DNA from: Liolophura sinensis | Lineage: Eukaryota > Mollusca > Polyplacophora > Chitonida > Chitonidae | Reading direction: 5' to 3' | NCBI RefSeq assembly: GCF_032854445.1 | Contig: NC_088302.1 | Coordinates: 4,707,338 to 4,771,337 of the forward strand | Length of the DNA: 64,000 bases | Shown here: positions 44,301 to 59,300 of the stretch, one piece after another | How positions within the stretch are numbered: position 1 is the first letter of the stretch | How the letters are laid out: the number at the start of each line of letters is the position of its first letter | Position numbers and translations under genes: made by a program | The notes under the pieces: generated by a model | The model's input: only the letters and a program-made list of their open reading frames with translations | Told to the model about the DNA's origin: nothing | Databases searched by the model: none

Positions 44301-47300
44301 TCCTGAGACGGGTAGGTAATCCTGGTCAGGCAGTGCTGGGTGTACCTCCACTCCTGACACCCTGATGGGGGCGGGGAGCTGTACTGTAGAGAAGTCTACT
44401 TCTACATGGTACGCCTCTCCCTTCATCCTTGCCACCTCCAGTCTAACAGATTTTGTGTCCTTGTCCACATGAATTAGTCTGTCAACCAACATATGAGTTG
44501 TACAAAACTATTCATAAATTATGCAGTTGTGCATAAATATTCACACTTTAAAACTTCTGAGGAGACCATTAGAATGTATGCAACAAGAGAATATCTCTTT
44601 AACACTGGCTTCTCTACTGAATGGTCAGGCTAGAGTCTTATAAAGTTTAATTTCAGGCCGTTGTAAATCTGAGCCTTATCCAATGTTTTCAAGGGTCTGT
44701 CCTCATAAAAATCCATCTTTCAAGATATACAAGAAACTCATATTTAAAAAAATTTTCTTGCATGCAGATTTATATATTTGCTTGACTTATTGGTGCATTA
44801 CGCCATCAACAAGAATATTTCGCTTACATAAACAAGGCCAAGATTACGGTGGGAGGAAACCTGGCAGTGTCAAGGGGGAACCCACGACTATCCACAGGTT
44901 GTTGGCAGACCTTTGCACATACAACTGGAGCACTTATTCAGAAGACCTCCACAAAACGTCATACAACTGTCCTCTTAGCCGTGTGTTTAACGTCATGTTA
45001 ACAATGTCCCATCCAGTCTCAAAATATAAATGCACAAATTCTCACCATTGATTCTGATATGATTCATGGTAGTACAGTTATCATTAACTCAGCCAGGATC
45101 GTTCCTAACAAACTTCACAGGAAAAGTTTTACAGGTGAAAAAGTCTAAAGGGAATAGCCATAATGTTACCACGGGCATCTACTTACCCAAAGTCTGGTAC
45201 AAACTGTACGAGCCCCCTGACGTCATCACTCGGCCTGAGGGTGACATTGGCCACAGAGCGGTCGGTGTCCAGCACAGCATCTGTCCCCACCCGCTCCAGG
45301 ATGACCAGCAACCCCTGAGACTCCTCCGGGGTCTGTAACACATCAGGGTGTGTTATAGGTACTTCGTTTACCCTAAACTTTGGTATGGACAAATGCACTT
45401 TCAGAGGCAAATAATGGCCTTAAAATCTTTATGCTGTACAACTTATACATACTTTTGGCTGATCAAGAATGTAGAAAGCAGAGGATGTAAATTCCACATA
45501 AAACATTTCTAAGATCTCTCACCTGGTCATCTACCAGAGGAATTTCCAGGGAGCAGAACTCTCTCTGAGCAGGACAGGTAACAAATCCTGTGATCTGTGT
45601 CACCTGCTGACGGAGGCTTTCATCTTCACCTGTGGTGCTCGTTAGGGTCCGCTTTACCCTCCAGAACACCTGAGAACATGGCACACAATGACAGGTCAAT
45701 GAATTCACAATGTAATGTAAAGTGTGAGAGAGACATTATCTGTGTAGATTACTTTAAATCTTCCATTGTTTTACTGTTGTTCAAAATCAGAAGGTTTTGC
45801 AAGATGATGTATAGCTTAAACACAAACAGTTTACCTGAACTTGTCCATAGAAGGCATTACGTCTGCGCAGCTGAAGAGAGATAGCAGGAGAGGGGACATC
45901 CTCATCCGCAGTGACATAGAGGGAGGGGTCCGTGAATCCGATTAGACCATTAGAAAAGTCATTGGCTTGGATCGTCACTGCCACAAAACCCTGGAGATGA
46001 ACAATGAGCAAAACAGATTACATTAAATGTAAAAAAATCTGGGGTTTAATGAACTGTACTAATGTGAATAAAGCTAAAAGTTTCAAGCGAATATGATGGA
46101 CAAAAATGAAGTAGGCCTACACTAGCAGCATCAACAGTATGTGGCAAAAAGTATAACAGATAATTCACTTTTGAATGACTAGATTGACTAGACACCGGAT
46201 TTGGCTATATTAATTTACATTAACATCAGCAGCTCACATACCTTTAACCCTCCGTCAGCACTGCCTGTGGCGATTCTAGCACCCCCTTGTGGCTGGGTCA
46301 GGTATAAGTAGACAGCTTCTGCTGGCTCGGCCTCATTATCATCCAGGATTGTCAGCACCACAGTTTTCACAGCTTCCCCATCCTTCAAACACAATACAGT
46401 GTCATTAAACAACTTCATCAAAGATAACAATTTCTCTTCACAAAAAAGAATGTTTGAACCATCTAGATACTGTAATTCTTCAACTTTATTGCATGTTTGC
46501 AAGGTGTTAATTCAAGCATATTCTGAAGGCATTATTTTGTGTTCACTGATCCTTGAATTGGCCAACCTAACCGATGTAGTTTTGACTCCAAAATCTAACA
46601 ATCGAATAATACAAATGCGTATAAATTGCACTGACAATTGCTCTTTCATTTGCGAAAAGGTTAAGAAATTTGGGTAAATGCAGAAATATACGAGTCGCAA
46701 ATGAATGAATGAATGAAAATGGCCATCTCAATGCCTTTCAAACATAATATTTCTACTATGTCTATAACAGATCAGGGGCCGATTTCACAAAGCCATTTCT
46801 GACTTTAAATATGATCTTAAAGCTTTTCTTACAGTCAGAAATGCCTTTGTGGAATCTGTAGTGCAACATAAAGCTAAGTGCAGTTGCATTCAAAGTTTGT
46901 GTATTCATTACTCAGAGACAAATTACTGGTATATTTATTCCAGTATAAAAACACAAAATAAATTCTCACTGCAAAGTAGACAATGGTGTCCACGATTTCG
47001 TAGTCTCGACCCCCTGTGGCAGGGGAGGCTACTCTGTTGGCCAAGGCTTCTCCGATGGTGTTGGGGCCCTCTCCACCAGCCTGAACAGCAATCTCTGAGC
47101 TCCAGCGCTCATTCCCACCCACTGTACGCACTACCACACTAACTGGTCCAAAATAACCACCTTTTAAAAATCAGACAGGGAAGAAACATGGCTGTCACCC
47201 TTGTTCATGGGAATTCAAAACTAAAAATATACACTGAGGTGATAAAACTAGCTCTTACCACAGGATAATGTAAATAAATGTTTTTTTTTATTGGTGTTTT

Positions 47301-50300
47301 ACTCAAGATGTTTTCATTTTTTAGAAGGCAGAGGTATTAAAGGTTTATGGGTGAAGGAACCAAAGTGCCTGGAACTTCCAAACATAAGTACACTGAATTG
47401 GCCATTTTCTGCTCTTTGTAAATTAAGTCAAACAACTCAGAGAAATGAGTATTCAAGCTGAGAACGTTCAGAATCAAAGCAATGTAGAATAAATTCCCTG
47501 AAGAGATACCTGATCTCCTGACAGTGATGGTCATATCCTGGTCCTTCTCTTCCACAGCATCGGGAATCTCATCAAGGCTCAGCATCCCATAGGGATCATT
47601 GCTCTCCTTTATCACCACATGGGAGGTATTGTAGAGGGCGCTAATACGGGGAGACAACTCTGTGCAGGAAAACAATAGGACGAACATGGATGAATGTCAT
47701 ATTTTAGCATAGTACCTGAAACATCTAAATTTTAAGACCAAAAAGGCAAAAAAATAAATAATAAAATAAAAAATAAAAATTATTTTCAGTTATCCATTTC
47801 TCTTTTTGATCTGAATTACTAACATTATTCTTAGCCATTAGTGAAATGCAGGCATTAATAACAATATCATTTCATAGTTGGTGGGTTGGGATACTATAAC
47901 CTTGTCAGTTACAGATTAAAAGGCTCAAAAGTAGCTAGCACTTCTGGTCTACAAAGACACCTATAGAGGCATATTTTGAGGGTTAGTAATATCAATAAAA
48001 ATGTACATGTTTGTGTCATTACAGATGCTTCATAAAACTGTGCAAGTTATTTCTCCATGCCCCATAGTTCTCTCAGAATATATAAAAATATGGGTCACGG
48101 TGGTTGAACAGGTCTAAGAATTAGGGTACTTGCATGTCACGCTACCTACCTTTAGTGACCACAGTGGGGAATTTTTCCACCCGGGTCAGAACGAGGTAAA
48201 AATCTTCAGCTCTCTCCGGGAAACTGTCCTGTAGTAGCTGGAATCCCAGGTTTGTGGAAAACAACATGTAGAGACAAATGCAGTGAATGCTTACGGTAAT
48301 ACAGAACACAGAGACATAACAAATTATTTTTTCAAATGATGTCAGAGTTGGGCATAAAAATAAAACTGGAAAATCATCTCAGTTTTGGGAAATGTGGACT
48401 GTGAAAGCAATTGTTCCTATTAAAGACACATTTGTGTGATCAGATAGCTTAGAAAAACAGGAAAATCATAAAAACACTACAATCAAACAAAACAAAAAGG
48501 TGGATTTTCAATTTTATTTTTATGCCATTACTTTTATATTTGATTCCTTACCTCGATGGTAACATCAGTTGTCAGTTGTCTCGGCTCCATAACAACGGTA
48601 CTTCTAGAGAGACGAAAGTCTGTTGTGGATGAAGCATTCCCACCTCTAACATCTAGGTGAACCTCCACTCGATCTTGTGAGCCGTAGAGGCGCTCCACTC
48701 TCAGCGTTACCTGTAATAATGCATCTTCAACTCAAAACATAGACACATGATGTTTCTGATATCAATTATTCTGACATATCTGTTGGGTCATGCTTGAACT
48801 TGATACAGTGTTAAACAAAATGCCAAAGCTTTTATAAACAGTAAGCAAGACGTTTAAAAAATTTCTTTTATTCCTTACAATTATCTGTAAGGTTTTGCAA
48901 AAAAATTTATGTAACTACCCACATTTCCAGATTTAAAGACAGGACTCACATTTCCTGCCAGCTCAGAGCCAGTTTTCTCCCTTGATTCTGGTGCAAATCC
49001 CACAACACCAGAGGGCTCTATTACAGTGACCATCTTCCCCGCCCACAATCTGGCTCCACCCACAGCGGCTGTGGTGGGGGACTGTGGCAGGTAGAGGGCA
49101 AATACCTCAGGTACATCCCGTCTCCCAACAACCTATAACATTTACAGCCATAGAATGAGCATTTCAGCAGTTACACATACAACCAACCTCACCGTAATTT
49201 TCTAACGAACACCACAACACAGTGAGTTATTTAGTTATTTATTTGACTGATGTTTAACACCAAGCTCACAGTAAGTTAAGTTTTTTAACACTAAAATCAG
49301 TCACCTCAATCTGATTTGACAATAGTGGTCATTCAACATCCCCATATATTTCTGTATACCATTTATTACTGACCAAAATATGTCCCTATCTAGAACTGCA
49401 ACTGAATCTTGTTTCTCTCAAATAGTATGGCATTTCTACCAGTACATTTCTTGAACAATAAAAACATTTTAACTGAAACCAGAATTTATTCTGTACATTA
49501 TTCCATGCCACTGTAATCCACCATGTAATACCATGCACATTCCCCACCTACCTGAAAGCTGACAGTCTTTGACACCTGCCCTTGTGGCAGAGTGACCACA
49601 TCTGTATCAGGAGTTATCTCCCCTATGTCAAACCCGGTGATCTGCTGTCCTGGGGGAAGCCCCTTTTCAACCCGGACCTGGATAGTGCCATACAGGCCGC
49701 GTCTTGTCAGAGTCACAGATACCACGCTGGTCACTACAACAAGATGAATGGGTGTATAATCTGACAATGCATGAGGGTGACAAGACAAACAATATGAGAT
49801 CAGGAGCCTACCTCACACAGGTTCAAAATAGACCATTCATTTTAATTCTTTCTATGTTGATTTCATTTATTTGGCTGTACACCAAACTTGAGAACTTCTC
49901 ACTTACACAGTGATGGTCATTTTTATACGTGGAAGAGTACCCGAGTTAAACCACCAGCCTTTGGCAAGTTACTAAATAGCTTTCCCCTATGTATCATCCC
50001 AATAGTAAAAGCCATGTGGTCTTCAATAAATTTAAGGCTCCTCAAATAGCTACACAAGTGTAGCTGATTTTTGAGAGTCAATTGCTAATACATCTGATCA
50101 GATTTTATCAGGTAATCAGCTTGGCTACACAAGCTCTTGTTTCAGAACATACCTTCATCCACGGTGACAACATCTGTCAGGAAGCCCACCTCGGTGTTAG
50201 CGGCAGCCTCTGGTACAATCACCTTGGCTTCTGTCTGACCAGCTTGTAGAGACGGAGGTTGAGTCACTGAAATGTCAACGTGAATATCCACATTTAGTAG

Positions 50301-53300
50301 TATTTGGATGTTGAACAATGTTACAATAAAGTTGGCTTAATATAACAAAAACACATGAATCACCATCAACAAAGTTAAAACTTAAGATTGTGAATTCAAA
50401 AATTTTTTTAAAAATACACATAGAACTGTATCCGATAGTCTGAACTCAAACCTCTCCTAAACTGAAACTAGTCTGTCCATTTTGGTAAGGAAGTTTTCAA
50501 GTCCTGCTCCAAGTGAGCTTGCTATCCATTCCTTACCCTCTGAGCCCAGATAGACTGGGTCTGACACAAGGGAGAGAGAGAAGGTTGACCCTGCCTCCAA
50601 GAAGCCATCCCCAATGACCTTGACCTGAGCAACAGCCCAGCGTTCCCCATCCTGGAAGGTCACACTACCACTGCTGCGGTCTACGCCAATCCCACTCTGT
50701 AACTGTGGCTGAAATACCGCAAAAGTATCAGGAAAAATTCAATACATTTGCATATTTACACAATCACTGTTTATTTTCCTCTTTACTACTGAGACTGCAG
50801 AAATCTGGGCACTTAATTCGCACCAGGCAGTAGTAAGTTGATGACGAGGTGAAAGGTAACATGGGAATGTACAGGAAAATGAACACTGGATGATAAACTG
50901 AGAAGTACGGCTTGCAATAACCAGAAATTATAGCAGGTAAGACAAAAGAAGTATCTGCAGAGCATATGTAAATTGTAGACGTCAACAAAACCTCCTAGGT
51001 TAACTCTCATATTATTTAGACAATGTTTTCGCCACTGCGTGTGAGTGAGAAAAGAGAGTTGGCGAGAGTAAAAAGGCAAATGCCTGGGCGTCAGCGGTCA
51101 TGAATGCAAGAATACGTGATGATGCATGATATGGTCTCTAACACCTTTACTTTGAGGGATCTGACATTTAGGCCATCATATTTTTTCAAAGCTTCTAATT
51201 GTAACAGATAGTTGTAAACCATTTTAGCAGAGTAATCCATAATTACTACATCAGAAGAAATCTGCTGTTATTTTTCCAAATTTACCACCATTATTGACCT
51301 TATTAAAAAAAAAAACAGAACCTTAAATACCCAAAATAATTGTCTAAATCCAAACTGTTTTGTACCTTGTCATATCTTATGGAGTAGTACACCTGCACAC
51401 TGCCAAAACTCCCAGCATTCCTTGTAACGTTCAGCTGAAGTGTCCTCTGATTGGTCAGTGGGTCAACCAAAACTGTCTGGTGCTCTGTGACCACACCAAA
51501 CACACCGTGCGGGTTGTCGTTGTACCTGAGATGACAGCAAGGCCACACATTTGATATTCTAAATTTAACATTTCTCAATTTTATAAAAAAAACCTGGCAG
51601 TTAGGTATCAAATCTAATCAATGCTATAGGTGTAAACACAACAACAGAATGGTAAAAGTTATAGCATCATCTTGCCTGATCTGATAATGTGCTAAATACA
51701 TGTTTATCATTTCAGGAAGGTCTGAATTTTTCATGAGTGATTCTGCGATGATTTTGAGGAGCAGGAGGGGATAATTTTCATCAACAAATCAACATACATT
51801 TACACTTTAATAGTTTTTTGTATACTATAATTTAATGAGGACTGTGTGTGATATTAAATAATCCCCACATTCGTACCTGACACTGAAGGAGGAGGAGTTG
51901 TGGGCGGGGCTAACCTCTGCCCCTCCCTCCACACGAAGCAGCCTCAGCTGGAAGTTCTCTGTCAGCTCAGGTATGTCGTCAGGAAGTATCTGCAGGATTA
52001 TCTCGCCCGTGCGGACCCCGTTCTCCATGGCCACAGACCCCGACACAGGTAAGATGTCATTGTTCTCAGTAACTGGCCCTCTCACATCCCAGAACACCTG
52101 GTAATGTCAAGTGTACATAATACTGGCATAAAATAGACATTAAAGATTAATCTGGGCAAAATCTCGATATTTTTAAGTTGCTTTCTGACAATCACTAATA
52201 ATCTGAACACAGAAAAAATCCAAAAATAGTCTGTTTGCATGTACGTGCCTAATATGTCTTGTTGCAAAGATAGTTCTTAATGCTCAATGATATAATAAAG
52301 GCATTTGACCCAAATTTCTCCACAACTGACATTTTTGAGGCAAATAAAGATCGTAATAGACTAAATATGATACTGAAGCTTACATTATATTTCCAGTAGG
52401 ATATCATTCTACCTTCTAGACAAACCTTAAAACAGCTTTTGAAAATCAGAAGATCTCAGCAACAATCAGCAACTTATGCTCAAACAATTAGGTAATCTGA
52501 ACATCAGAACTAATGCAGAAACAATTGAGGAAAAACATGTATCCACAAAAAAGTTTTCGCCTCGAAGCTTTTTTTGCTTGTCTCACCATAATATTTCCTA
52601 CAACACCAGTATCCATTCGTCGTAAAATGGGGAAGCGTAAGGTAAACGTGGAACCTGTGGGCTCATCAACAGTTCGAGGAGACTGGGCTATTTGTCCAAA
52701 CAATATGATACCATTTGGGTCTCCATACTTCTGCACCTGTTCATATAAAGGAGATAACTGAGTTTAAAACTGAATAATTTCTTTCTGGCTAAAACTTAGA
52801 GTCTCCAGCTCACATTGAAATAAATCAAGACACCTGTTTGTCTTTAAAAAAGTTATTCTTACTTTATATCTGGCTGTTCTTAACGAGATAAATTAACTGT
52901 GACAGGATAGGGTTCACAGAAAAAGGCCTTCATGTACAGGTTAAATATAGCGGGTAACTATGTCTTACCCAGGCTTGACCATCTTTCCACAAGGTACGAG
53001 AAAATCAAATATACTTGTAACTGAAACTTAAATCTCTACTACTATTCTTTTGAATACAGGTTATGTTGTACATTTAGCAAAGGTTTAGCAAAGATTTATT
53101 CACTTGTGTCTACTGGATATCCGTGACAGAATCTGCTAATATTATCCCCCCAGCCAGCCCTTACAGTGAGAGTGAGTCGGGAGCGGTCAGGATCTGCCTC
53201 TCCGTCTCCAGCACCAGAGGGTGCTCCGGTAACACTGTAGATCTCTATGACAAACTGCTTCTGTATCTCCCAGCCACTGTGAGGTTTGATGTACATTGTT

Positions 53301-56300
53301 AGTCTCTTCTCCCCGCCCTCCCCATCACTCCACACCAGAGTCCCCTGGGTCAGGTCTACATTGTTCACCCTATAGGCAATGTCAGAGGTATCAGACAACA
53401 CCTGGCCAGGGTTGTTAGGGCCCAGGATTCTCCATGATACCTGCAAACACAACACAGATTTCGAAATAACTTTTCATGTTATTTGTGAATTCACACAGGC
53501 TGACAAATTACTCTAACCGATGTACATGTAGTTTCATTTTCTACTTCAATTTATTAAAATGCACAAATTGGATCTTATTATGCCTGTTTGTATAGAAAAG
53601 TTTTGTGAATCAAGTTGGACAGCTTCCTCTATTTAATTGCATTAATCTTGATATACCAACAGCATAATATACATGTAGCTACAACTACGCAACAGGTAAC
53701 TAAAATTGAATGGATATATACAGGCATTGAGAGATATACCCATGGTCCCCTGCTAACAACTGGAGAATACAGTGTATAGGACTTTTAAAGCACTGACCTG
53801 GAAATCACTAATTCTTACGAAAAAAAAAAAAAATTAAATGGAGAGAGGGAATCTTGTTACCGTTTGCTGTCCCAGCAGCCCTCCTGACCTCTGTACAATC
53901 ACTTCCTGGGTCACCTCTGAGGTAGGATTAGGCAGGGTGATGTCAATGGTGCCTTTGAAGTCAAACCTCCCATTGGGGTAATCTGACTTTGCAATGGTAA
54001 CCGTGGCTGTGGTGCTACTCCCCAACTGGGCCCCTCCTGTGATAACACAAAACAACGTACACAATGCTAAAGAGTTTCTATGAAATTATGAGAGGATACC
54101 GAGGGAATTAAAAATCCTATGTTTTTCACAATCACCAATTAACAATTGGTGACTCAGTGACCAAATTAAAAGAAAAACTCAATTTGGACATCAAGGCAAG
54201 ATAAAAGAACCTAAAATCATCACAAATAAATTTTTGAGTATACTGTCAAAAATGTCAAAACAAATTTCCAGATAGATTTTATACTTTAGCTGGTAAGCTG
54301 AAAGAAAATGATAAACAGAAAAAAAAATTACAACAAACATCACAAGCCACATACAAACATAATGGCGTCATTTAATTATAACAAGCTACAATATTGTCAT
54401 AAATGTGCAATATGAAGAAATTCCAAATCTATGTTCACCCTATGTTGATTTCAATACCAGATCAATACCTTATATATACTCAAGGTTTGTAAATACTGTT
54501 GAAGGCAAAGCTAACAATTGTTAGACAAGGATAATTTGAATTACCTTTTCTGACCATCATGAGAGTATACCAGATTTCATATATCACAATGACAGAGAAA
54601 ACCTGCATGATGCAAAGTCTAGGAGAGACACCAGTGAGACTGAGAGAGGGGCAGTCTGACAGCCCAGCCATGGCTGCATCTGTACGCTCTCACACCTCAG
54701 CCTGCCGCTATTGTCAGCCCTAGTCAGGCTACACCTGCATCATAGGGTCAAGTCAACACCCCAGTCAATAGGCGACCCACATAGGGTCGAAGCAGGTGTC
54801 AACATGTGAGTCCTCACATAAATAATTAAGAAAGTAATCACCAAGAAAACATACAGTTTATCATAATATGGCAGGCCTGGCTTTAAATGCTACAAGAACA
54901 ATTCAGCAATAACGGGACAAAATGGTTACACTATTTGATATCTACACTCTATAGATTCATATTTTCTATCCAAGAAAAAGGCTTATCCTTTAATTTCTAT
55001 AAAGCCTTTACTATGGAGATTTTGTTTACACTACAAAAAAAAACCATCAGTTCTAGAATGACTAATATTATTGATGATTCTAAGATGTTAATAAGTGCAC
55101 CTTCGGGGGATAAACACCTCAAAGGGCCACTCACAGAGTGATAACACATTGGTCTTTCTATATACACAAACCCCCCATCTGTTACATCAGTAGGGAAGCT
55201 CATGTCTGACAGCTGTGCCAGACGCATAATGACAATATCTATGTCTGGGGTACATATGTTCACAACATCGACACATGAAGTACATGACTGACAAGCCTAA
55301 TAGCTGAACAACAACCACTTACAGAAATCAAAGTTCTCATAGTCTTCTTATGAGCACTATTAATCACAAATTTTTAAATAAACAATGCACAGCGTATTCA
55401 ATTCTTACCACAGGACTGACACTGCCAGTCCTGTGGTGAGAACTAAACACTCCAGTCGTTGTTGTTTAAGGCTTTATTCAACATCTTGTTGAGCCATCAA
55501 TATGCTTAGCATAATGCCAAAAAATACATACTCCAAAAGGACTGGAAAGTCGCATATTTGATGGAAAAAAAGTATTTGTCATCTTCAATATATGTACTAT
55601 GCTATACTCTAGAATGGCATACATATATGTAGGCCACAATAATAATGCCATGTTTATTTATTTATTAATTTATCTTTAATACTCAGTACCAATAAATGCG
55701 ACCTCAATTCGATGTTCTGGATGACTGAATCAGTCATGACAACAAAGGATATGTCAAGTTCAATACAACCCACAAACCTACAAAATAAATACAGGTATTT
55801 ATCTGATTGTCCCCACAGATTGACTGGATCAATAAAATTCAGCTAGTAGAGTGAGGCAGGATTTTTCTTAGTTGATCACAATACTATGTCTGCCCAAGGT
55901 ATTTCTATATACACACCTCACCTGTAAGGTGAACAAAGTCAGGACAATTAAGAGACAAAGCGAATAAAAAAGAAAGAATAAAACTGGTAATTAAAAAGGC
56001 CAGACTACACAGTGTTAGAGTAACATCATCATGACAACTGAGTGAAGTCCCAATGCAAAATGACATCAATGCTTTATGGCATGGCAGGCCTCCGTCCCTA
56101 CCGTATAACATGATAGTATATCAGTTCATATTTAAATCAAATTACCAAGAGTATATCATTATTTTTGCACCAATGTGAACCCAAACCCACCCAAGAACAT
56201 AACTCAGAAGGCCCACCTAATGCTGTCTAATTAGTTCTATATATTTTGTATACTGTCCTAGTCTAACATTGGCAGATTGACTCCACTGTGCCGTAAATGA

Positions 56301-59300
56301 CAACGTCAGCTCTCAAAGGGACTTCACTCAGTTGTTACAAGGTCAAATCTCGAAACCTGCACATTACTGTAATTCTTCAACAATTTTGGTTGTTTGCAAA
56401 GTGTTTATTCAAGCATATTCGAAAGGCATTATTCTGTGCGGACGGACAAAATTATACTTTTTGTGAAACCCTGAAATTGACCAACCCGACCAATGTAGTT
56501 TTGTCTCCAAAATCCAATTTAAAATGTGTATATATAGTTCTAAAAGTTGCTCTGTCATCTGTCATATATGACCATGTTAAGAAGTTGCTCTGTCATATAT
56601 GACCAGCTTGAGGAGTTGCTCTGTCATATATGACCAGCTTGAGAAGTTGCTCTGTCATATATGACCAGCTTGAGGAGTTGCTCTGTCATATATGACCCGC
56701 TTGAGGAGTTGCTCTGTCATATATGACCAGCTTGAGAAGTTGCTCTGTCATATATGACCAGCTTGAGGAGTTGCTCTGTCATATATGACCAGCTTGAGGA
56801 GTTGCTCTGTCATATATGACCAGCTTGAGGAGTTGCTCTGTCATATATGACCAGCTTGAGAAGTTGCTCTGTCATATATGACCAGGTTGAGAAGTTGCTC
56901 TGTCATATATGACCAGGTTGAGGAAGTAGGGTAACCCTGATTGGAATGTATGAGTTCATCTATAAACTAATATTGGACCCATTATTGGCCTATCGTTTTA
57001 CCTACCTGAATACTGAGTACCCAAATAGTGATGTGAACATCAGATCAAACGCTTACACCTAAACTGACAAGATTTTGTCTTAACCTAATAAACTGGCACC
57101 ATCCATTGGCAAAATTATGAGCCACAGCCCACCATGTGTTTTGATTGACATACCGCAATGGAAACTAACAGACTTGTCATCTGACAGTCAAACTTTGACA
57201 TGTAAGAACCAGCTAATCTTGACATGCATTGATTTTTGTAATCAATTCTGGTTTTGTTTAATCTTGTGATAAAGTCCAATGTTGATACAAGTCTGGAGGA
57301 CTCATGTATGTGGCTACATGTAGCAGTATAAACTTGTATCAGCATGAGATTGTACGCCAGATACCGCTTTATTTCATTTTACACCTGATCTCAATATTTG
57401 CTGGTTTTGGCTTACAGAGGTATTATAGGAAATAGAAAAACATCAGGTCCAAAACATACAAGAAAAGTTCATCATAGACATCTCTAATCCATACTCTTGG
57501 ACTATGGCTCTCATCACAAAACATTGCTTCCTACTGTCACCAAATGAAATATTCTCAAGTACAGAATAAAACACCAATTAAATAGACAAATAACCATAAG
57601 GTAAACTTTTGAAAGCTTTCTTACTCAAGAGGAAATCAACACGTCCACTTAAGTTCATAAACATACATAAATTTGATAACAAGGCTTTTCTGCATTATTG
57701 GAATCGGATGGAAAAATGGACGAATTTATGGATGAAGACTGGAGACTTTGCCCATGGTGGGCAGATCGGGCAACAGTGTTCTTGATTGCGGCATAAACGT
57801 TTAGGCAGCAGAACAGAATCTTGACTTTGTGAGACACTCACCTGAGGCTAGGTAAACTTTTAGGCCGCAGAACAGAATCTTGACCTAGTGAGACACTCAC
57901 CTGAGACAGGGTAAATGTTTAGGCAGCAGAACAAAATCTTGACCTAGTGAGACACTCACCTGAGACAAGGTAAATGTTTAGGCCACAGAACAGAATCTTG
58001 ACCTAGTGAGATACTCACCTGAGACAAGGTAAATGTTTAGGCCACAGAACAGAACCTTGACCTAGTGAGACACTCACCTGAGACAGGGTAAATGTTTAGG
58101 CAGCAGAACAAAATCTTGACATAGTGAGACACTCACCTTAGACAAGGTAAATGTTTAGGCCACAGAACAGAATCTTGACCTAGTGAGACACTCACCTGAG
58201 ACTAGGTAAATGTTTAGGCCACAGAACAAAATCCTGACCTAGTGAGACACTCACCTGAGACAAGGTAAATGTTTAGGCCACAGAACAGAATCTTGACCTA
58301 GTGAGACACTCACCTGAGACAAGGTAAATGTTTAGGCCACAGAACAGAATCTTGACCTAGTGAGACACTCACCTGAGACAGGGTAAACGTATAGGCAGCA
58401 GAACAGAATCTTGACTTTGCGAGACACTCACCTGAGACAGGGTAAACATATAGGCGGCAGAACAGAATCTGGACTTTGTGAGACACTCACCTGAGACAGG
58501 GTAAAGGTTTAGGCCGCAGAACAGAATCTTGACCTAGTGAGACACTCACCTAAGAAAAGGTAAACTTTTAGGCAGCAGAACAGAATCTTGACCTAGTGAG
58601 ACACTCACCTGAGACAGGGTAAAGGTTTAGGCCGCAGAACAGAATCTCGACCTAGTGAGACACTCACCTAAGAAAAGGTAAACCTTTAGGCAGCAGAACA
58701 GAATCTTGACCTAGTGAGACACTCACCTGAGACAAAGTAAATGTTTGGGCCACAGAACAGAATCTTGACCTAGTGAGACACTCACCTGAGACAGGGTAAA
58801 CGTTTAGGCAGCAGAACAGAATCTTGACCTAGTGAGACGCTCACCTGAGACAGGGTAAACTTATAGGCAGCAGAACAGAATCTTGACCTAGTAAGGCACT
58901 CACCTGAGACAGGGTAAACGTATAGGTGGCAGAACAGAATCTTGACCTTGTGAGATACTCACCTGAGACAGGGTAAACTGTTAGGCAGCAGAACAGAATC
59001 TTGACCTAGTGAGACACTCACCTTAGACAAGGTCAACCTTTAGGCAGCAGAACAGAATCCTGACCTAGTGAGACACTCACCTGAGACAGGGTAAACGTAT
59101 AGGCAGCAGAACAGAATCTTGACTTTGCGAGACACTCACCTGAGACAGGGTAAACATATAGGCGGCAGAACAGAATCTGGACCTTGTGAGATACTCACCT
59201 GAGACTGGGTAAAGGTTTAGGCCGCAGAACAGAATCTCGACCTAGTGAGACACTCACCTAAGAAAAGGTAAACCTTTAGGCAGCAGAACAGAATCTTGAC

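Noticed and set aside
54480-54671. Minus-strand frame in the long ADGRV1 intron as a possible missing exon
   Set aside because: It has no Calx-beta content, and exons 61048 and 54036 already join in phase.
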